Positions 54,396 to 64,000 of a stretch of DNA of 64,000 nucleotides are shown here, piece after piece (the first letter of the stretch is position 1; the number at the start of each line of letters is the position of its first letter). The position numbers and the translations under genes are program-made. Source of the DNA: Mesocentrotus franciscanus (taxonomy: Eukaryota > Echinodermata > Echinoidea > Camarodonta > Strongylocentrotidae); the NCBI GenBank assembly GCA_037976565.1, contig CP137666.1, positions 9,480,592 through 9,544,591 on the forward strand, read 5' to 3'. The notes under the pieces were generated by a model. That model made no database searches and was not told the DNA's origin. It worked only from the letters and a program-made list of their open reading frames with translations.

Positions 54396-54488
54396 ATGGC
54401 TACAACTCGAATATCTACACAGTTACCACCCAACATAGATGTCACAAAAGCACCCTTAGCTTACGGGGACAGGGCCCTTCCAAAATTG
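54396..54488 (+). CDS. RSPH14: RSPH14 coding exon 1 (residues 1-31)
   Basis: Encodes MATTRISTQLPPNIDVTKAP and LAYGDRALPKL. Donor TTG followed by GTAAGA, phase 0. Confidence 0.92.
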
Positions 54489-57400
54489 GTAAGAATCACT
54501 TGATATGACGATTGTTATTGAGAGTTGGAAAATGCAAACGGTGAAATGAAGGAATGGGACTGAATTAAAATCTGAACTAAAATCTGAATTGATCCAAAGT
54601 AGTCTATGTCATGTGACGTGCCTGTGCACCGTATACTGTAAACGCGGAAATATTCGCGGTACATTAATTTTCGCGGATTTCGCGCTAAAAGTAAGAGCGC
54701 GAATTTAAGAACCATCGAAAATATAAGAATGACTTAAATTAATTAGACTATAGTATCTGCGTGTTCTGAACAGGCTGAATTGCTTGCAACGCGAATTTAA
54801 GAACCAGCGAATATGTTTTGGGGTCGCTCAGCGCGAAAAATTAATCGCGCGAAAATAACAGCGTTTACAGTACATTACAGGCCAGGCCTCACAATCAATT
54901 CAGTGTCATGTGATTATGTTTTCATGTGTTGAAATATGATGAAATCTTTTGTCTGATGGAATAGTGTATTAATTTACTGTGTTTATAAAGGTCTACAATA
55001 CGAAGAAAGCAGATTTGTATCATTTGAAACTTTCATTTTCAAGAAGCTAGAGAAGTCGAACTCTGTCTCGGAAAAATTAACTGTCAGATAATTGACAGTG
55101 ACTCGGCCACAGGTAAATTTGGCTTCATCTTCTATCTTGAGGATATGCTGCATACCTGCACAGGTTTTAAGTTAGCCAGATGTCAAGAGGAAGAGGAGGA
55201 GAAGTAGGACTAGGAGTAGGACTAGGACTCAGGAGTAGGGGAAGCTAGGAGGAGGATCGAGGAGGAGGAAGGAGATGAGAGAAGAGGAAGAGGACTGCAG
55301 CCTCAGTCTGCACACTTAATCGTTTGATGGCTCAGCTAAGGATTTAGTTCTACTTGACAGGATTTTACAATTGTTTTTCTGTTTAATCTTGAATCATTCC
55401 TTAAGTATTTGTGCCAAAGATCTCAAAATTCATGTCATTTTCACAAGAAAACAGTGGATGTGTCATTTTGATTTTGCTTGTTGGAAGGTACACTGGTCTG
55501 ACAAACGGCTTGAGCAAATTTTAGGCTGTCACTGTTGTCATATTACATAACAATAATCTTCCTTGTAAATCATACATCTTACCACTCTACTTTAACTTTC
55601 ATTGTTCAGAATCGTGAGCTGAAGGACCCAGAACTTATCACAAGACAAAGAGCACTAAAGACGTTATGTGACTATCTTCATGATCCAGAACACATTGCAG
55701 AAGCATTAATTAAAGTTGGTAAGTCTTATAAAAGCAACAAATAATCTTTTGAGAAATAGATTCCTAATCTAATGTTCATAAAATGAGTAGAACATATTTA
55801 TAAAGATATTCAAATCATCGATGCAGTATTGATTTTTTTTAGATTCATGTCATTTAGTAAATATATTTGTAGAGATTTGTTTATTACTTTTGTATACAGA
55901 TTGTTTACCATCATGACCCTATATTTGTGTTACTGTTTGAGACAAATAACTTTATGTCTATAAATAGACTACATCTGTCTTGACCTAGATCTACAAAAGT
56001 ATATACATGTAGTTTTTAATACCACATGCTCATTTTTATATGTGTGTTTATAATTACCGGTATATTTGATGTTTGTTTTTAATTCTTAGGTGTAGCTGAA
56101 AGCCTAAAAGCTCTTTTGAGTGATCCAGATGGAACTGTTAGGCATAAAGCAACAGAGGCATTATACATCATATCAGGTAAATACATAGTCCCAGATCCCT
56201 GAAACAAACAAGGAAAAATAATCTAGTTGTCAGTAATTTATGTATTTGAACGGATATGTTGATTGATCATTAAATGTTGTATTAATGATGAAAAGTAAAT
56301 TTCCCCAAAGATCGATGATCATTTGAATGTTGCATATACTTGTTTGTAGGTCATATGTTGAAACGATTGACTCAACTTTGTAGTTTAGAAAATTATAGGA
56401 TCATGTTGTTCGTGAGGGAAGGTGGAAAGTGATACCAACTCGGCCAGTTACACTATAAAGAATTTAAGTGAGTTATTACGAGAGGCTAGCATATCACTTA
56501 CCCTGGGCTACTCTTATATTTGACCAAAACATGAGTATAATAAACATTGGATATTGTTACAAATATGTTAATATAAAAACCACATAGATCACATAGAAAC
56601 TAGTCATCACAATCATTACCCATCTCTCTTCTCCAGGACACAATATTGGAAGGGATGCCTTCATTGACTTCAGCATCATCTTCCCTCTCTCCAGTCTGTT
56701 TGATGATGAGCTTGACATCGTGAGGCGGAATGCCCACATGGCCATGGAGATGCTAACGGAGTTCCACCCTGGAGCTGAGGGGGTGGTAGAAACCCATCTC
56801 ATCCCAATCCTGGTTGACAAACTCAAGATTGAAGTGGATGAAATCAAGGTACAGCCATAGTGATTGCTCTTAGGAATTTATATGAATGGTGGTAGTAGAC
56901 ATCTTTGCCAGTACAAGTGCTTGTATTTAATGGCATATACTGAATCTCCAAGGACTTCAGGCTTTTATTGGTGTATTATATTTAATAAACACTGTAACTC
57001 GTCTCATCCTGATCTTGATGGACAAACTAAAAATTGAAGTAGATGAAATTGAGGTATGGTCAAAAAGCAGAAATAGAGTATGAGAAATTATTTTTATTTG
57101 TATACAATCAGTGAAAATTTTCTTGTTTCTGATGATGAAGAACTATTTTCCAGCATAATATCACCAATCAGTATATGTGATTTAAGCAATAGAATTTGCT
57201 GGAATGAATTGGATACATCTTAATGGTAGGCAGTTTTGCTTCATTGTAAGTCATTCTTTGAATTGTCGGTCATTTTTCCAATAAATCTTTGTTTGCCAGG
57301 ACCTAATTCTGTGGACTGCCTAATTTTATTGGTGTATCATATTTATAGACACTGTAGATGTGACAAAAGTAAATAAAAGTGGTCTTTTGTCTGTTCTGTA

Positions 57401-60400
57401 AGTCAACCAAAGCAGGGAACCAGTTACAAGTTCACTTGTGATGAAACATAGATATGTGACAGTACTGAGAAAGGCTTTTGAGTAGTGTTGTGTTGAGTGC
57501 ATGTCTTAGTCATATTGAAATTATCTGCAAAAACTTGAAAATAGGTACATAATATGGGTTTTGTTATTGTATGGTTATAATTTATAGTCCATTAACAAGG
57601 TTTTCCTTCTGTTATTTTGGCAGGAGTATATTTTGGACACTCTTCACTTCTGTATGAGGCTAGATCAGGTCCAGGCTCTAATTGCTGGAGCAATGGAGGT
57701 CTTCACAGAACTTCTCCTCCATGACTCGCCTATCATAAGAGCAAAGGCTGCACGGGATGTCATGGACCTGAGGTATGTTCCATTCACGTATCGTGGTAGA
57801 AAGTAATAATATGTAGTAATAATATGCTTCCAGCATAGTTGTATTGGATTATGATGTGATAAATGAGCTGCTTGAGAATTAGTTTAGAAGTACTCAACAT
57901 GCAAAAACCTTTATCACAATTTAGTCTAGGGGAAAGATGTCTTAAAATCCATAAGGGCCAGATGCTTTATTCCAGTTTACCCCCTATTAGCCAATATTTA
58001 CCAGTCTCAGTCCATATCATTATTGGTATATTTTGTCAAAGTTTGTTTCAAAGCCATAAGTTTTAATGGCATATATATATATATCAAGAAACTTGATAAA
58101 GACTTATCAAATAGTAGTGAATGAAACTGCCATTGCATCATGGCTTTACGGCTCTCAATGGTATCAAACGAGTGGGTTGATTTGTCACTTGAACACTTTG
58201 AAGACATTTTAGTAAGGTCCGTGGTTGTTCCATGAACATTCTGTTTGATGGCTCTTGACTCTGTGAATTATACATGTATGTACTAGCTACACTGCATAGA
58301 GCATCAGGATGGTCCACAAACAAAAATTCAAACAATTGGAATATTGAAGGAGTATGAACTGATGTATGCGAAGCACAAAGTCCCTTGTGGCTGGGTTCCA
58401 GGGCTTGCTTAAGGGCTCTAAGGTTCTTAGATGCACTCTGGTTTAATCTGAGCCAGATTTTGAAGCATTTTGAAACAAACCGTATGATTGATATTTCATA
58501 AATATTTTGTTGGTTGAGAATGAACATTAACCTGTTGCTGATTTTCAAACCTGTACAATCAAAATTCAAACCTGTCGCTGTTACATGTTTAAACCCTTTG
58601 TGGACCACACTGGAACATACATGTAGATCCTGTTGTAAGATTATACACATGTATCGTTTCTTTTTTCAGTGTTCCTCTTGATGGTAAGAGGAAGGCGTGT
58701 GAGTGTAATTGCCTGCCCTCTCTTGTCACTCTCCTCTCTGACGATGATCCTGACGTCAGATCCAAGGCTGCTGGTGCAATCATGACGTAAGTTTGCCTCT
58801 TTATGATGCCTTGGCCACTGGAGGTAGTGCAAGAGATATTGAAATTTTCTGTTGTGTGTTGCAGGATTGCAAGTTATTGAGTGTCACAAAGATAACTCTT
58901 GGAATGTTAACATGATTTCAGGCCATGTCCAAAGTATTTTGTCCCATATATTACTGGCTACTTCAAAGATTTTACTATACTTGGGCCCGTATTCTTTAAA
59001 CCTTACTTAGAAGCTAGTTGTCAACTAATTACATACATGTAGGCTAGCCTATAGTACATAGCTAATTAACAACTAGGCTTAGTAAGGTTTTAGGAATATG
59101 GGCCATGATGATTCTATTATATTAATAGCCCCAATATACATGTAGCTTAGTGATAAAGATTTACAAAGAAATGATGAATAGTTACATTAGAAGAAGTTTT
59201 ACTTTGGGTGATGATAGACAGAATGATAAAACATCACAAGCTTTGTAGTAAACTTGAGTAGATTAGAAATAGATATATTAATGAAAATCATGGCACATGT
59301 TGGACATAAATTACATTTTGATAATACTGAAATGTAAAGTATGTTTAAACAGTAGCAAAACTACTAGGTACATGTATTTGAGTACATATGATTACACATC
59401 ATCTTGTCTTGTCTTTCCGTTGATGACTACAATCAAAGCAGTTGATTATTAGAATGGCATAAGTGTTTTTTATAATATCATGAGCTATCTTCCCTCTTGC
59501 CCTCACTAAACAATATTCCTTCAATATGATACTAAATAAAACGACATTTGCTTTCATTTGGACCATTTCATCCTCTCCACGATAGAATCACAATCACTAC
59601 CCAAGGCAAGTACACTGCCATCAAGGCTGGAGCCATACCTGAGCTTGTTAAGCTAGTGGATGATGATAGTAGTGAGGTACGACTTAATGCCATCACTGCT
59701 ATCACTACCCTGTCAGAGGCACCAGAGGGGCGTAAAGAACTGCTGGAAAATGTAGACAGGGTGAGTTATGAAACTATTCATACCTGTAGTTTGTCCGTAA
59801 GAAAGAATAGGCTCTAATATGGTCTACACTTATTGAAAAATATCTATTGCTTTATCATAGTAGATAAAAGTGAAATGCATAAAAAAGGATTTTATTATCC
59901 TTTGATATCAGGGATAGCTAGATTCATAGGTCCAAACCTCTGAATATCAAACAATAATTGTTAATCTGAAAAAGTTTAGGGTCAGTCAAAGATTCTGAGA
60001 TATTCCATGTAATTTCAATGTTGCTTAATTAGAATGATATATTGTACTGAAAGTGCAGCATACCTTTAAATATAGTATTAATGGTGTTGACATTTACCTA
60101 GTTTCCTATTGAGTAGTGACATTAATTATGAATATTCTAATAGGTAATTAGTTTCATCATCAGAGTTGAAAGTACATTTGTCCCACATTGTGGGGTTGGA
60201 CATTTCATTTCCTTTATGGCTATTTTCCAAGCTTTCCTGTCTGTGGGATCCATATGACTGATACCCGATGTTTTGGCATCTTCTTCTAGGGTTTCCCTCC
60301 AAGTTTTCCTGGGTCTCCCGCGGGGTCTTCTTTCGGTGACCGGAAAGTTTAGAGCCCTCTGGAGCCAGTGTATTGCCTCTCTTATTGCCACATGTCCATG

Positions 60401-60755
60401 TTTCAACAGCGTTTTCCTGAAGATTGCAACAAGTGATACTGCTGCTTGTTCCCTCTATACAAAGTTATTTTTCAATTGACACTTTACATAATCTTATTAC
60501 TGTTGCTATTTTAATATCTTGATAATGTTATATCTTTATCTTTCAGTTGACACTACATAGTTTTGACTCTGCAGTTGACACTGCAGTTATTTTGATGTCT
60601 CAGAAATGTTAGGCTATGCCTTCATTTACAATGATATCATTTTTCTTTTATTCTGTGCTTTCAAATTGCAGATAAGAAAGAGAACAGAGGACGAGTCTGC
60701 AGCTGTAGTGAAAGCAGCGGAGATAGCCGTCAAAGTCATTACATGGAAACCATGA
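54396..60755 (+). CDS. RSPH14: Radial spoke head 14 homolog; whole gene span, 8 exons, 341 aa
   Basis: Armadillo/HEAT-repeat protein (also called RTDR1) of the radial spokes in motile cilia and flagella. CDS = join of 54396-54488, 55610-55718, 56090-56176, 56637-56848, 57624-57772, 58670-58786, 59586-59760 and 60672-60755. Total 1026 nt, phases consistent, no stops. The N-terminus MATTRISTQLPPNIDVTKAP matches the family pattern (ARISLYMPPDIDPTKA). Other blocks are ITRQRALKTLCDYLHDPEHI, EYILDTLHFCMRLDQ, DVRSKAAGAIMT, TQGKYTAIKAGAIPELVKLV, TLSEAPEGRKELL and the C-terminal IAVKVITWKP (human IAISVIEFKP). The human protein is 348 aa. Confidence 0.95.
54489..55609. other. RSPH14: RSPH14 intron 1
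   Basis: Contains the TA-flanked MITE at 54636-54870 and a purine-rich AGGAGGA/GGACTAGGA tract at 55180-55305. Confidence 0.75.
54636..54870. mobile_element. TA-flanked MITE with CTGTAAACGC ends
   Basis: Left end CTGTAAACGCGGAAATATTC; right end GCGTTTACAG. TA on both sides (54634-54635, 54871-54872). GCGCGAATTTAAGAACCA is repeated inside at about 54697 and 54790. Looks like a widespread small element of marine invertebrates. Confidence 0.75.
55610..55718 (+). CDS. RSPH14: RSPH14 coding exon 2 (residues 32-67)
   Basis: Encodes NRELKDPELITRQRALKTLC and DYLHDPEHIAEALIKV. Ends in phase 1. Confidence 0.95.
55719..56089. other. RSPH14: RSPH14 intron 2, nothing recognised
   Basis: No feature. Confidence 0.7.
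56090..56176 (+). CDS. RSPH14: RSPH14 coding exon 3 (residues 68-96)
   Basis: Encodes GVAESLKALLSDPDGTVRHK and ATEALYIIS, one helical repeat. Confidence 0.95.
56177..56636. other. RSPH14: RSPH14 intron 3, nothing recognised
   Basis: No feature. Confidence 0.7.
56637..56848 (+). CDS. RSPH14: RSPH14 coding exon 4 (residues 97-167)
   Basis: Encodes GHNIGRDAFIDFSIIFPLSS through LIPILVDKLKIEVDEIK. A decayed copy of its 3' end lies about 150 bases downstream. Confidence 0.95.
56849..57623. other. RSPH14: RSPH14 intron 4 with a partial exon-4 duplicate
   Basis: See the repeat at 56960-57060. A second, shorter relative of its left flank lies at 57320-57358. Confidence 0.75.
56960..57060 (+). repeat. 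Partial duplicate of RSPH14 exon 4 end and donor
   Basis: CTCGTCTCATCCTGATCTTG, then ATGGACAAACTAAAAATTGA and AGTAGATGAAATTGAGGTAT, copies the exon's CCCATCTCATCCCAATCCTG...GATGAAATCAAGGTAC end with point changes, including a usable-looking GAGGTAT donor. The flank TTTTATTGGTGTATTATATT is repeated at 57324. Confidence 0.8.
57624..57772 (+). CDS. RSPH14: RSPH14 coding exon 5 (residues 168-217)
   Basis: Encodes EYILDTLHFCMRLDQVQALI and SPIIRAKAARDVMDL. Ends in phase 2. Confidence 0.95.
57773..58669. other. RSPH14: RSPH14 intron 5, nothing recognised
   Basis: A (TA)n run at 58071-58084. The 170-codon minus-strand ORF at 58138-58650 shows no known family. Confidence 0.65.
58670..58786 (+). CDS. 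RSPH14: RSPH14 coding exon 6 (residues 217-256)
   Basis: Encodes VPLDGKRKACECNCLPSLVT and LSDDDPDVRSKAAGAIMT. Ends in phase 2. Confidence 0.95.
58787..59585. other. RSPH14: RSPH14 intron 6 with one MITE
   Basis: Contains the 124-bp element at 58982-59105. Nothing else. Confidence 0.7.
58982..59105. mobile_element. Short MITE with TGGGCCCGTATTC ends
   Basis: Left TGGGCCCGTATTCTTTAAAC then CTTACTTAG; inverted right TGGCCCATATTCCTAAAACC then TTACTAAG. Target duplication unclear. Confidence 0.65.
59586..59760 (+). CDS. RSPH14: RSPH14 coding exon 7 (residues 256-314)
   Basis: Encodes ITITTQGKYTAIKAGAIPEL and ITTLSEAPEGRKELLENVDR. Donor AGG followed by GTGAGT. Confidence 0.96.
59761..60671. other. 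RSPH14: RSPH14 intron 7 with a LINE fragment
   Basis: Contains the reverse-oriented retrotransposon tail at 60137-60406. The rest is AT-rich. Confidence 0.75.
60137..60406 (-). mobile_element. 5'-truncated non-LTR retrotransposon, C-terminal ORF2 tail
   Basis: The minus-strand frame reads RRPRGRPRKTWRETLEEDAK and DPTDRKAWKIAIKE. The GRPRKTWxxxLxxD motif ending in a short CPTPQCG-like tail is characteristic of the extreme C-terminus of LINE ORF2 proteins. The polymerase domain is absent, so it is a dead-on-arrival copy. Confidence 0.65.
60672..60755 (+). CDS. RSPH14: RSPH14 coding exon 8 (residues 315-341) and stop
   Basis: Encodes IRKRTEDESAAVVKAAEIAV then KVITWKP and TGA, matching the family's conserved end. 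Confidence 0.94.
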   Translation: MRKRTEDESAAVVKAAEIAVKVITWKP

Positions 60756-61910
60756 AGAAGAAGAAAAAGGACGAACCACCCCCTGGAAGAACAGCTAATT
60801 CATACTCTTGTTTTAATATTTAATCACAGATAAATTCAATGTTTTCATTGAGATATTAAGGGGCAAATGCACAAATAACTCTTTTTATGTATTTAATCAG
60901 ATTTAAATATATCTGTCCATTCTTTGCCACTAAGTTTTGTGATCGTAAATGAACTTTTATGAGTAAAATTTACTTACAACACCTTGTTTCTTTGATAAAT
61001 TTGGCATCAAATGTATGGGTATTAACTTCACAATGAAGACACGTAATTCAGTTTTAGAAAGACAATGTTGGAAACTTTTAGTCCAAATATATTTTTATTC
61101 AACGCTTGCTGCCCTTGGCATGGAAGTGGTTAAATCATTTCATTTGATGAATCTAAAATCACCATGGCATATTATTGCAATATGAAACATATTGAAATAA
61201 GTGAATTCAAGGGATGGCCAGTGTGAAGTTAAGACGGCAAAGATTTTTATATTTTGTCAAAATGGTTGCATCAACTGTGTCTTGTAATATCATTATATTT
61301 AAGTGTAATGTAAATACTTTGTATAATATATATGTATATTTTGTACATATACAGACTTATAATTCACGAAACATTGTCATTTAGTCCTCCAGATAACATT
61401 TATTGTATAATTGTTCTAAAATACAAGCATTTTTACAATTAGGACACTGGACCCATCCTTTTTAATATAAAATATTCATAGGTATTTCAAGATGTTTTGA
61501 AATTCAAAATATCTATTCCTCATCCTCAATGACAATTACTGAGTAGCAATACATTTGAAGTCCTAAGAAAAAGAAGAAAAAAAAATTCTTTTTCAATTAC
61601 TACTTTTAAATGAAATATAGACAGGTCAATTATGCAATTCGGCCTTATTTATGAATTTTATTTCATAAATCTTTTTTTTCCTTCAAAAATGAGATAGTTC
61701 ACTCTATTTTTCCATATTAGATGTTCAAGCTATTGCTTTTGATAACAAATTGTTATTATGATTGTATTATTTTGAGTAAAATATTACCTTCTCTATCAGT
61801 CCATAATTGTTCATGAAGCATTGTGTCTGTGTTTTAATGCCGTTATCAAACGATTATTTACCCTTAAAACAAATTAAATGACCCAATGAAAACTATTAAA
61901 CGAATGAGAA

Positions 61911-61916
61911 AATAAA
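61911..61916 (+). terminator. RSPH14: Candidate poly(A) signal of RSPH14
   Basis: AATAAA about 1.15 kb after the stop. I saw no obvious canonical signal nearer. Assignment rests on position only. Confidence 0.3.
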
Positions 61917-62019
61917 GAATTGAAAGAAATAACCTAATGAGGGCCATGATTAGGAAAGATCTAACTCTGTGGTTGCAACAATATGTTGGCAAGTCTGGCA
62001 ACCTTCTGGTAGGTGGAGA

Positions 62020-62102
62020 TTGAGGAGTAGGGATAGATGGGGAAAGCAGGGCAAGAAGAGAGGGGGGAGAAGGGAGATGGACTTGTGAAAATAAATAGAG
62101 AG

Positions 62103-62149
<47 letters not shown>

Positions 62150-62300
62150 AAGAAAATTAAGAAAGAGTGTGTATGTGAGAGGGAGAGAGAGAGAAAGAAA
62201 GTGAGAGAGAGGAATGGGAGGGGGGCTAAGGGACAATAAGAGAAGGAGGAAAGAAGGAGAGAGGGTTAGCCACAGAAAGAAAAGGGATGGGAATTAAGTG
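62020..62300 (+). repeat. Purine-rich GA/GGA tract
   Basis: Mostly AG and GGGA words, including a (GA)n run at about 62115-62145. The opposite-strand Ser/Leu/Pro-rich ORFs are artefacts. Confidence 0.85.
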
Positions 62301-63127
62301 AAAGAGGGGGAATATGGGACACACAGTGTGTACGTGCTGAGTGTAAGCATGTGAGAAGATATTTGCCATATTTTTTGTTATATTTAAAAGGGGAGGAGGG
62401 GCACAATTTGTACCGCATTGGATAGTGGATGGAGAGGGAACACACATTATATTGCTTAGAACTTGTGGTTGTACTTATACTAGTATAGTTATTGCAGGGG
62501 GAGGCTGGCATCTGTCCCTATATGACCCCCTTGAATTGATTGCTTGAGTATTTTGTCCCTAGCAGCCAGAATGGCACAGTCACTTATTATCCTACAAAAT
62601 CCTACAAAATGATACAAAATAATACTATATATCATCGGTGGAAAGGCAAAGGGTGTTAAATAATTCCTTTGCTTTGACAGGTTGATAAATATTTAGATGA
62701 GAATGGGCATAATTTTACATTCATATAGGGTTTTAAGGTACATGTATGTACCGACAGATGGCGACATCACACTTTTATAGGCGAGATGCATGTTGAAAAA
62801 GTAAAAGAAAGCAGTCACTGCAGTCGATAGTAGGCCTGTAGTGGAAGCGAGTATGTGCAGGAATAGAACTATAATTTACAGAAAATGTGTTTTCCCAAGA
62901 ATGAAAAGTATATTGAGCTGTTGCAGAATGTATTCTCCTTTTGAAGAATAAATTTTCTAATTACGGGAACGCAGTAAAAACCATTTAATTTTAGTGCTTG
63001 TTTGGAAAGAGTTCTTCTCTGTCTCTGCTGGAATACTGGGGAAAACCAGCCGGCAGGTGTGTGTGGGTGGTGCATGCAAAAACTGACTGTGTCGGTGACG
63101 TTGTTTTCCAAATAGGGATCTCTCATA

Positions 63128-63191
63128 ATGGCGGATACGGCCGCCGAAAAGGCGAAACGTGAGCGAGAAAGGCACGGTTCTGAAACAAGTG
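63128..63191 (+). CDS. Probable first coding exon of an unidentified gene
   Basis: ATG in CATAATGGCGGATACGG starts MADTAAEKAKRERERHGSET, then S and a phase-1 codon, followed by a strong donor GTGGTAAGTA. The segment is highly charged and GC-richer than its surroundings, as first exons often are. I do not recognise the family from 21 residues. The next exon must lie beyond 64000. Confidence 0.5.
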
Positions 63192-64000
63192 GTAAGTACA
63201 GAATATTCTTTAAATTGTTTATGCCAAGACTAATGTATTTTGAGTCCTACTATAATGCGATTTAAGTTTTTATTTGAAAGGAAAATTGGCTGTGGGATGT
63301 GAGCGAGTCTGTGATTGTGTGTTACTGTCGGTGTCGATGAGATTGTGTGCATTGGAATATTAAAAGACACAGACTAATAAATAGTAAAAACTGCAACTCA
63401 ATGCAACTGCAAGCCCAATCAATTTCAGCGGATCAAAATATAATTATGTTGAGATTTTTTTTTAAAGTGTAAGAAGGTGAGATTACATTGTTATTATGGT
63501 ATTAACTATTATTATCGGGAAATAGGATTAGGAAACTACCATTCGCTCTGCACAGTACTCGGTAGCGTGAGTAGGGCTTCATTGCGTTAATTCTCCTTTT
63601 CAAGTTTTTAAAGTTTTTCCCACCACGTTTAGACTAATCACACATGTGGGCTTACTTTGAGTTCGAATCGTCCCTATTTTTATTTAAACGTGCCCCTTTA
63701 TTCCATAAATGTTGGGGGTATTGTTTGTGAAATGTTACCCCTCTCAGCTCATCTACACTACATGTACAAATGGTCTGGTACAATTTACCCGACACTTTGT
63801 GAAAGCCCTACTGCAAATGTACAAAAGTCCGCTTCCTTAACGTGCATCTTCACATAATCTTACACTTGCATTTCACGAAAGATCATGTAACGCGTCCACC
63901 CAACTGGACGCGATGACCAGATGATTATAAATAAGCCAACAAGTGTTTGCATGCAGAAGGAGTGGTTTCCAAAACCATGAAATATTTGACATTACATAGA
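63192..64000. other. Probable intron 1 of the right-edge gene
   Basis: No further exon or repeat could be supported up to the window end. Confidence 0.4.

Larger units (their letters stand above)
60756..63127. other. RSPH14 3'UTR and intergenic DNA
   Basis: AT-rich, then a purine-rich stretch (62020-62300) with (GA)n at 62115-62145. An AATAAA at 61911-61916 is a candidate poly(A) signal for RSPH14. No ORF of interest. Confidence 0.55.

Noticed and set aside
58138..58650. 170-codon minus-strand ORF in RSPH14 intron 5
   Set aside because: Opposite strand of an intron, no known motif, composition like background.

Overview
This is metazoan nuclear DNA. It holds multi-exon genes with GT-AG introns of up to about 7 kb, an AT-rich background, many microsatellites and a dense set of small transposon remnants. 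A ciliary radial-spoke gene, invertebrate-like protein divergence, frequent TACATGTA-type words and heavy MITE content suggest a marine invertebrate deuterostome. My best guess is an echinoderm such as a sea urchin. The species cannot be fixed from the sequence alone.

Layout, left to right. (1) 1-2296, minus strand: mitochondrial NAD(P) transhydrogenase (NNT), with domain I and part of domain II in one uninterrupted block. A 3' splice site lies just before the ATG, and two single-base frameshifts break the reading frame. (2) 2304-11008: NNT 5' intron or intergenic DNA, full of MITEs. (3) 11009-31095, plus strand: mitochondrial NADP isocitrate dehydrogenase (IDH2), 10 coding exons, 449 aa, complete and intact. 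(4) 34187-51380, plus strand: Integrator complex subunit 10 (INTS10), 16 coding exons, about 735 aa once a one-base excess in a poly-C run is allowed for. (5) 54396-60755, plus strand: radial spoke head 14 homolog (RSPH14/RTDR1), 8 exons, 341 aa. (6) 63128-63191, plus strand: a likely first coding exon of an unidentified gene that continues past the window.

NNT and IDH2 lie head to head and are both mitochondrial NADPH producers. INTS10 (snRNA and mRNA 3'-end processing) and RSPH14 (ciliary axoneme) have no evident functional link to them.

The non-genic DNA is the unusual part. Terminal inverted repeats (TIRs) and target-site duplications (TSDs) can be read directly for many elements: six with TTAA ends, three with CAG duplications, three with TA duplications in one small family, three with 8-bp hAT-type duplications, one with a 9-bp duplication and one with TTA. 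Several are nested. The best case is a three-layer nest at 12789-15119 whose core is a minisatellite of about 28 copies of a 46-47 bp unit. Others include a telomere-like TTAGGG tract carried inside a small element with a 9-bp duplication, a hairpin with arms of about 80 bp, and a 3.7-kb TIR element in an INTS10 intron carrying a broken SGNH-hydrolase ORF. Partial exon duplications lie inside introns of INTS10 and RSPH14. I found no tRNA, rRNA or CRISPR array.
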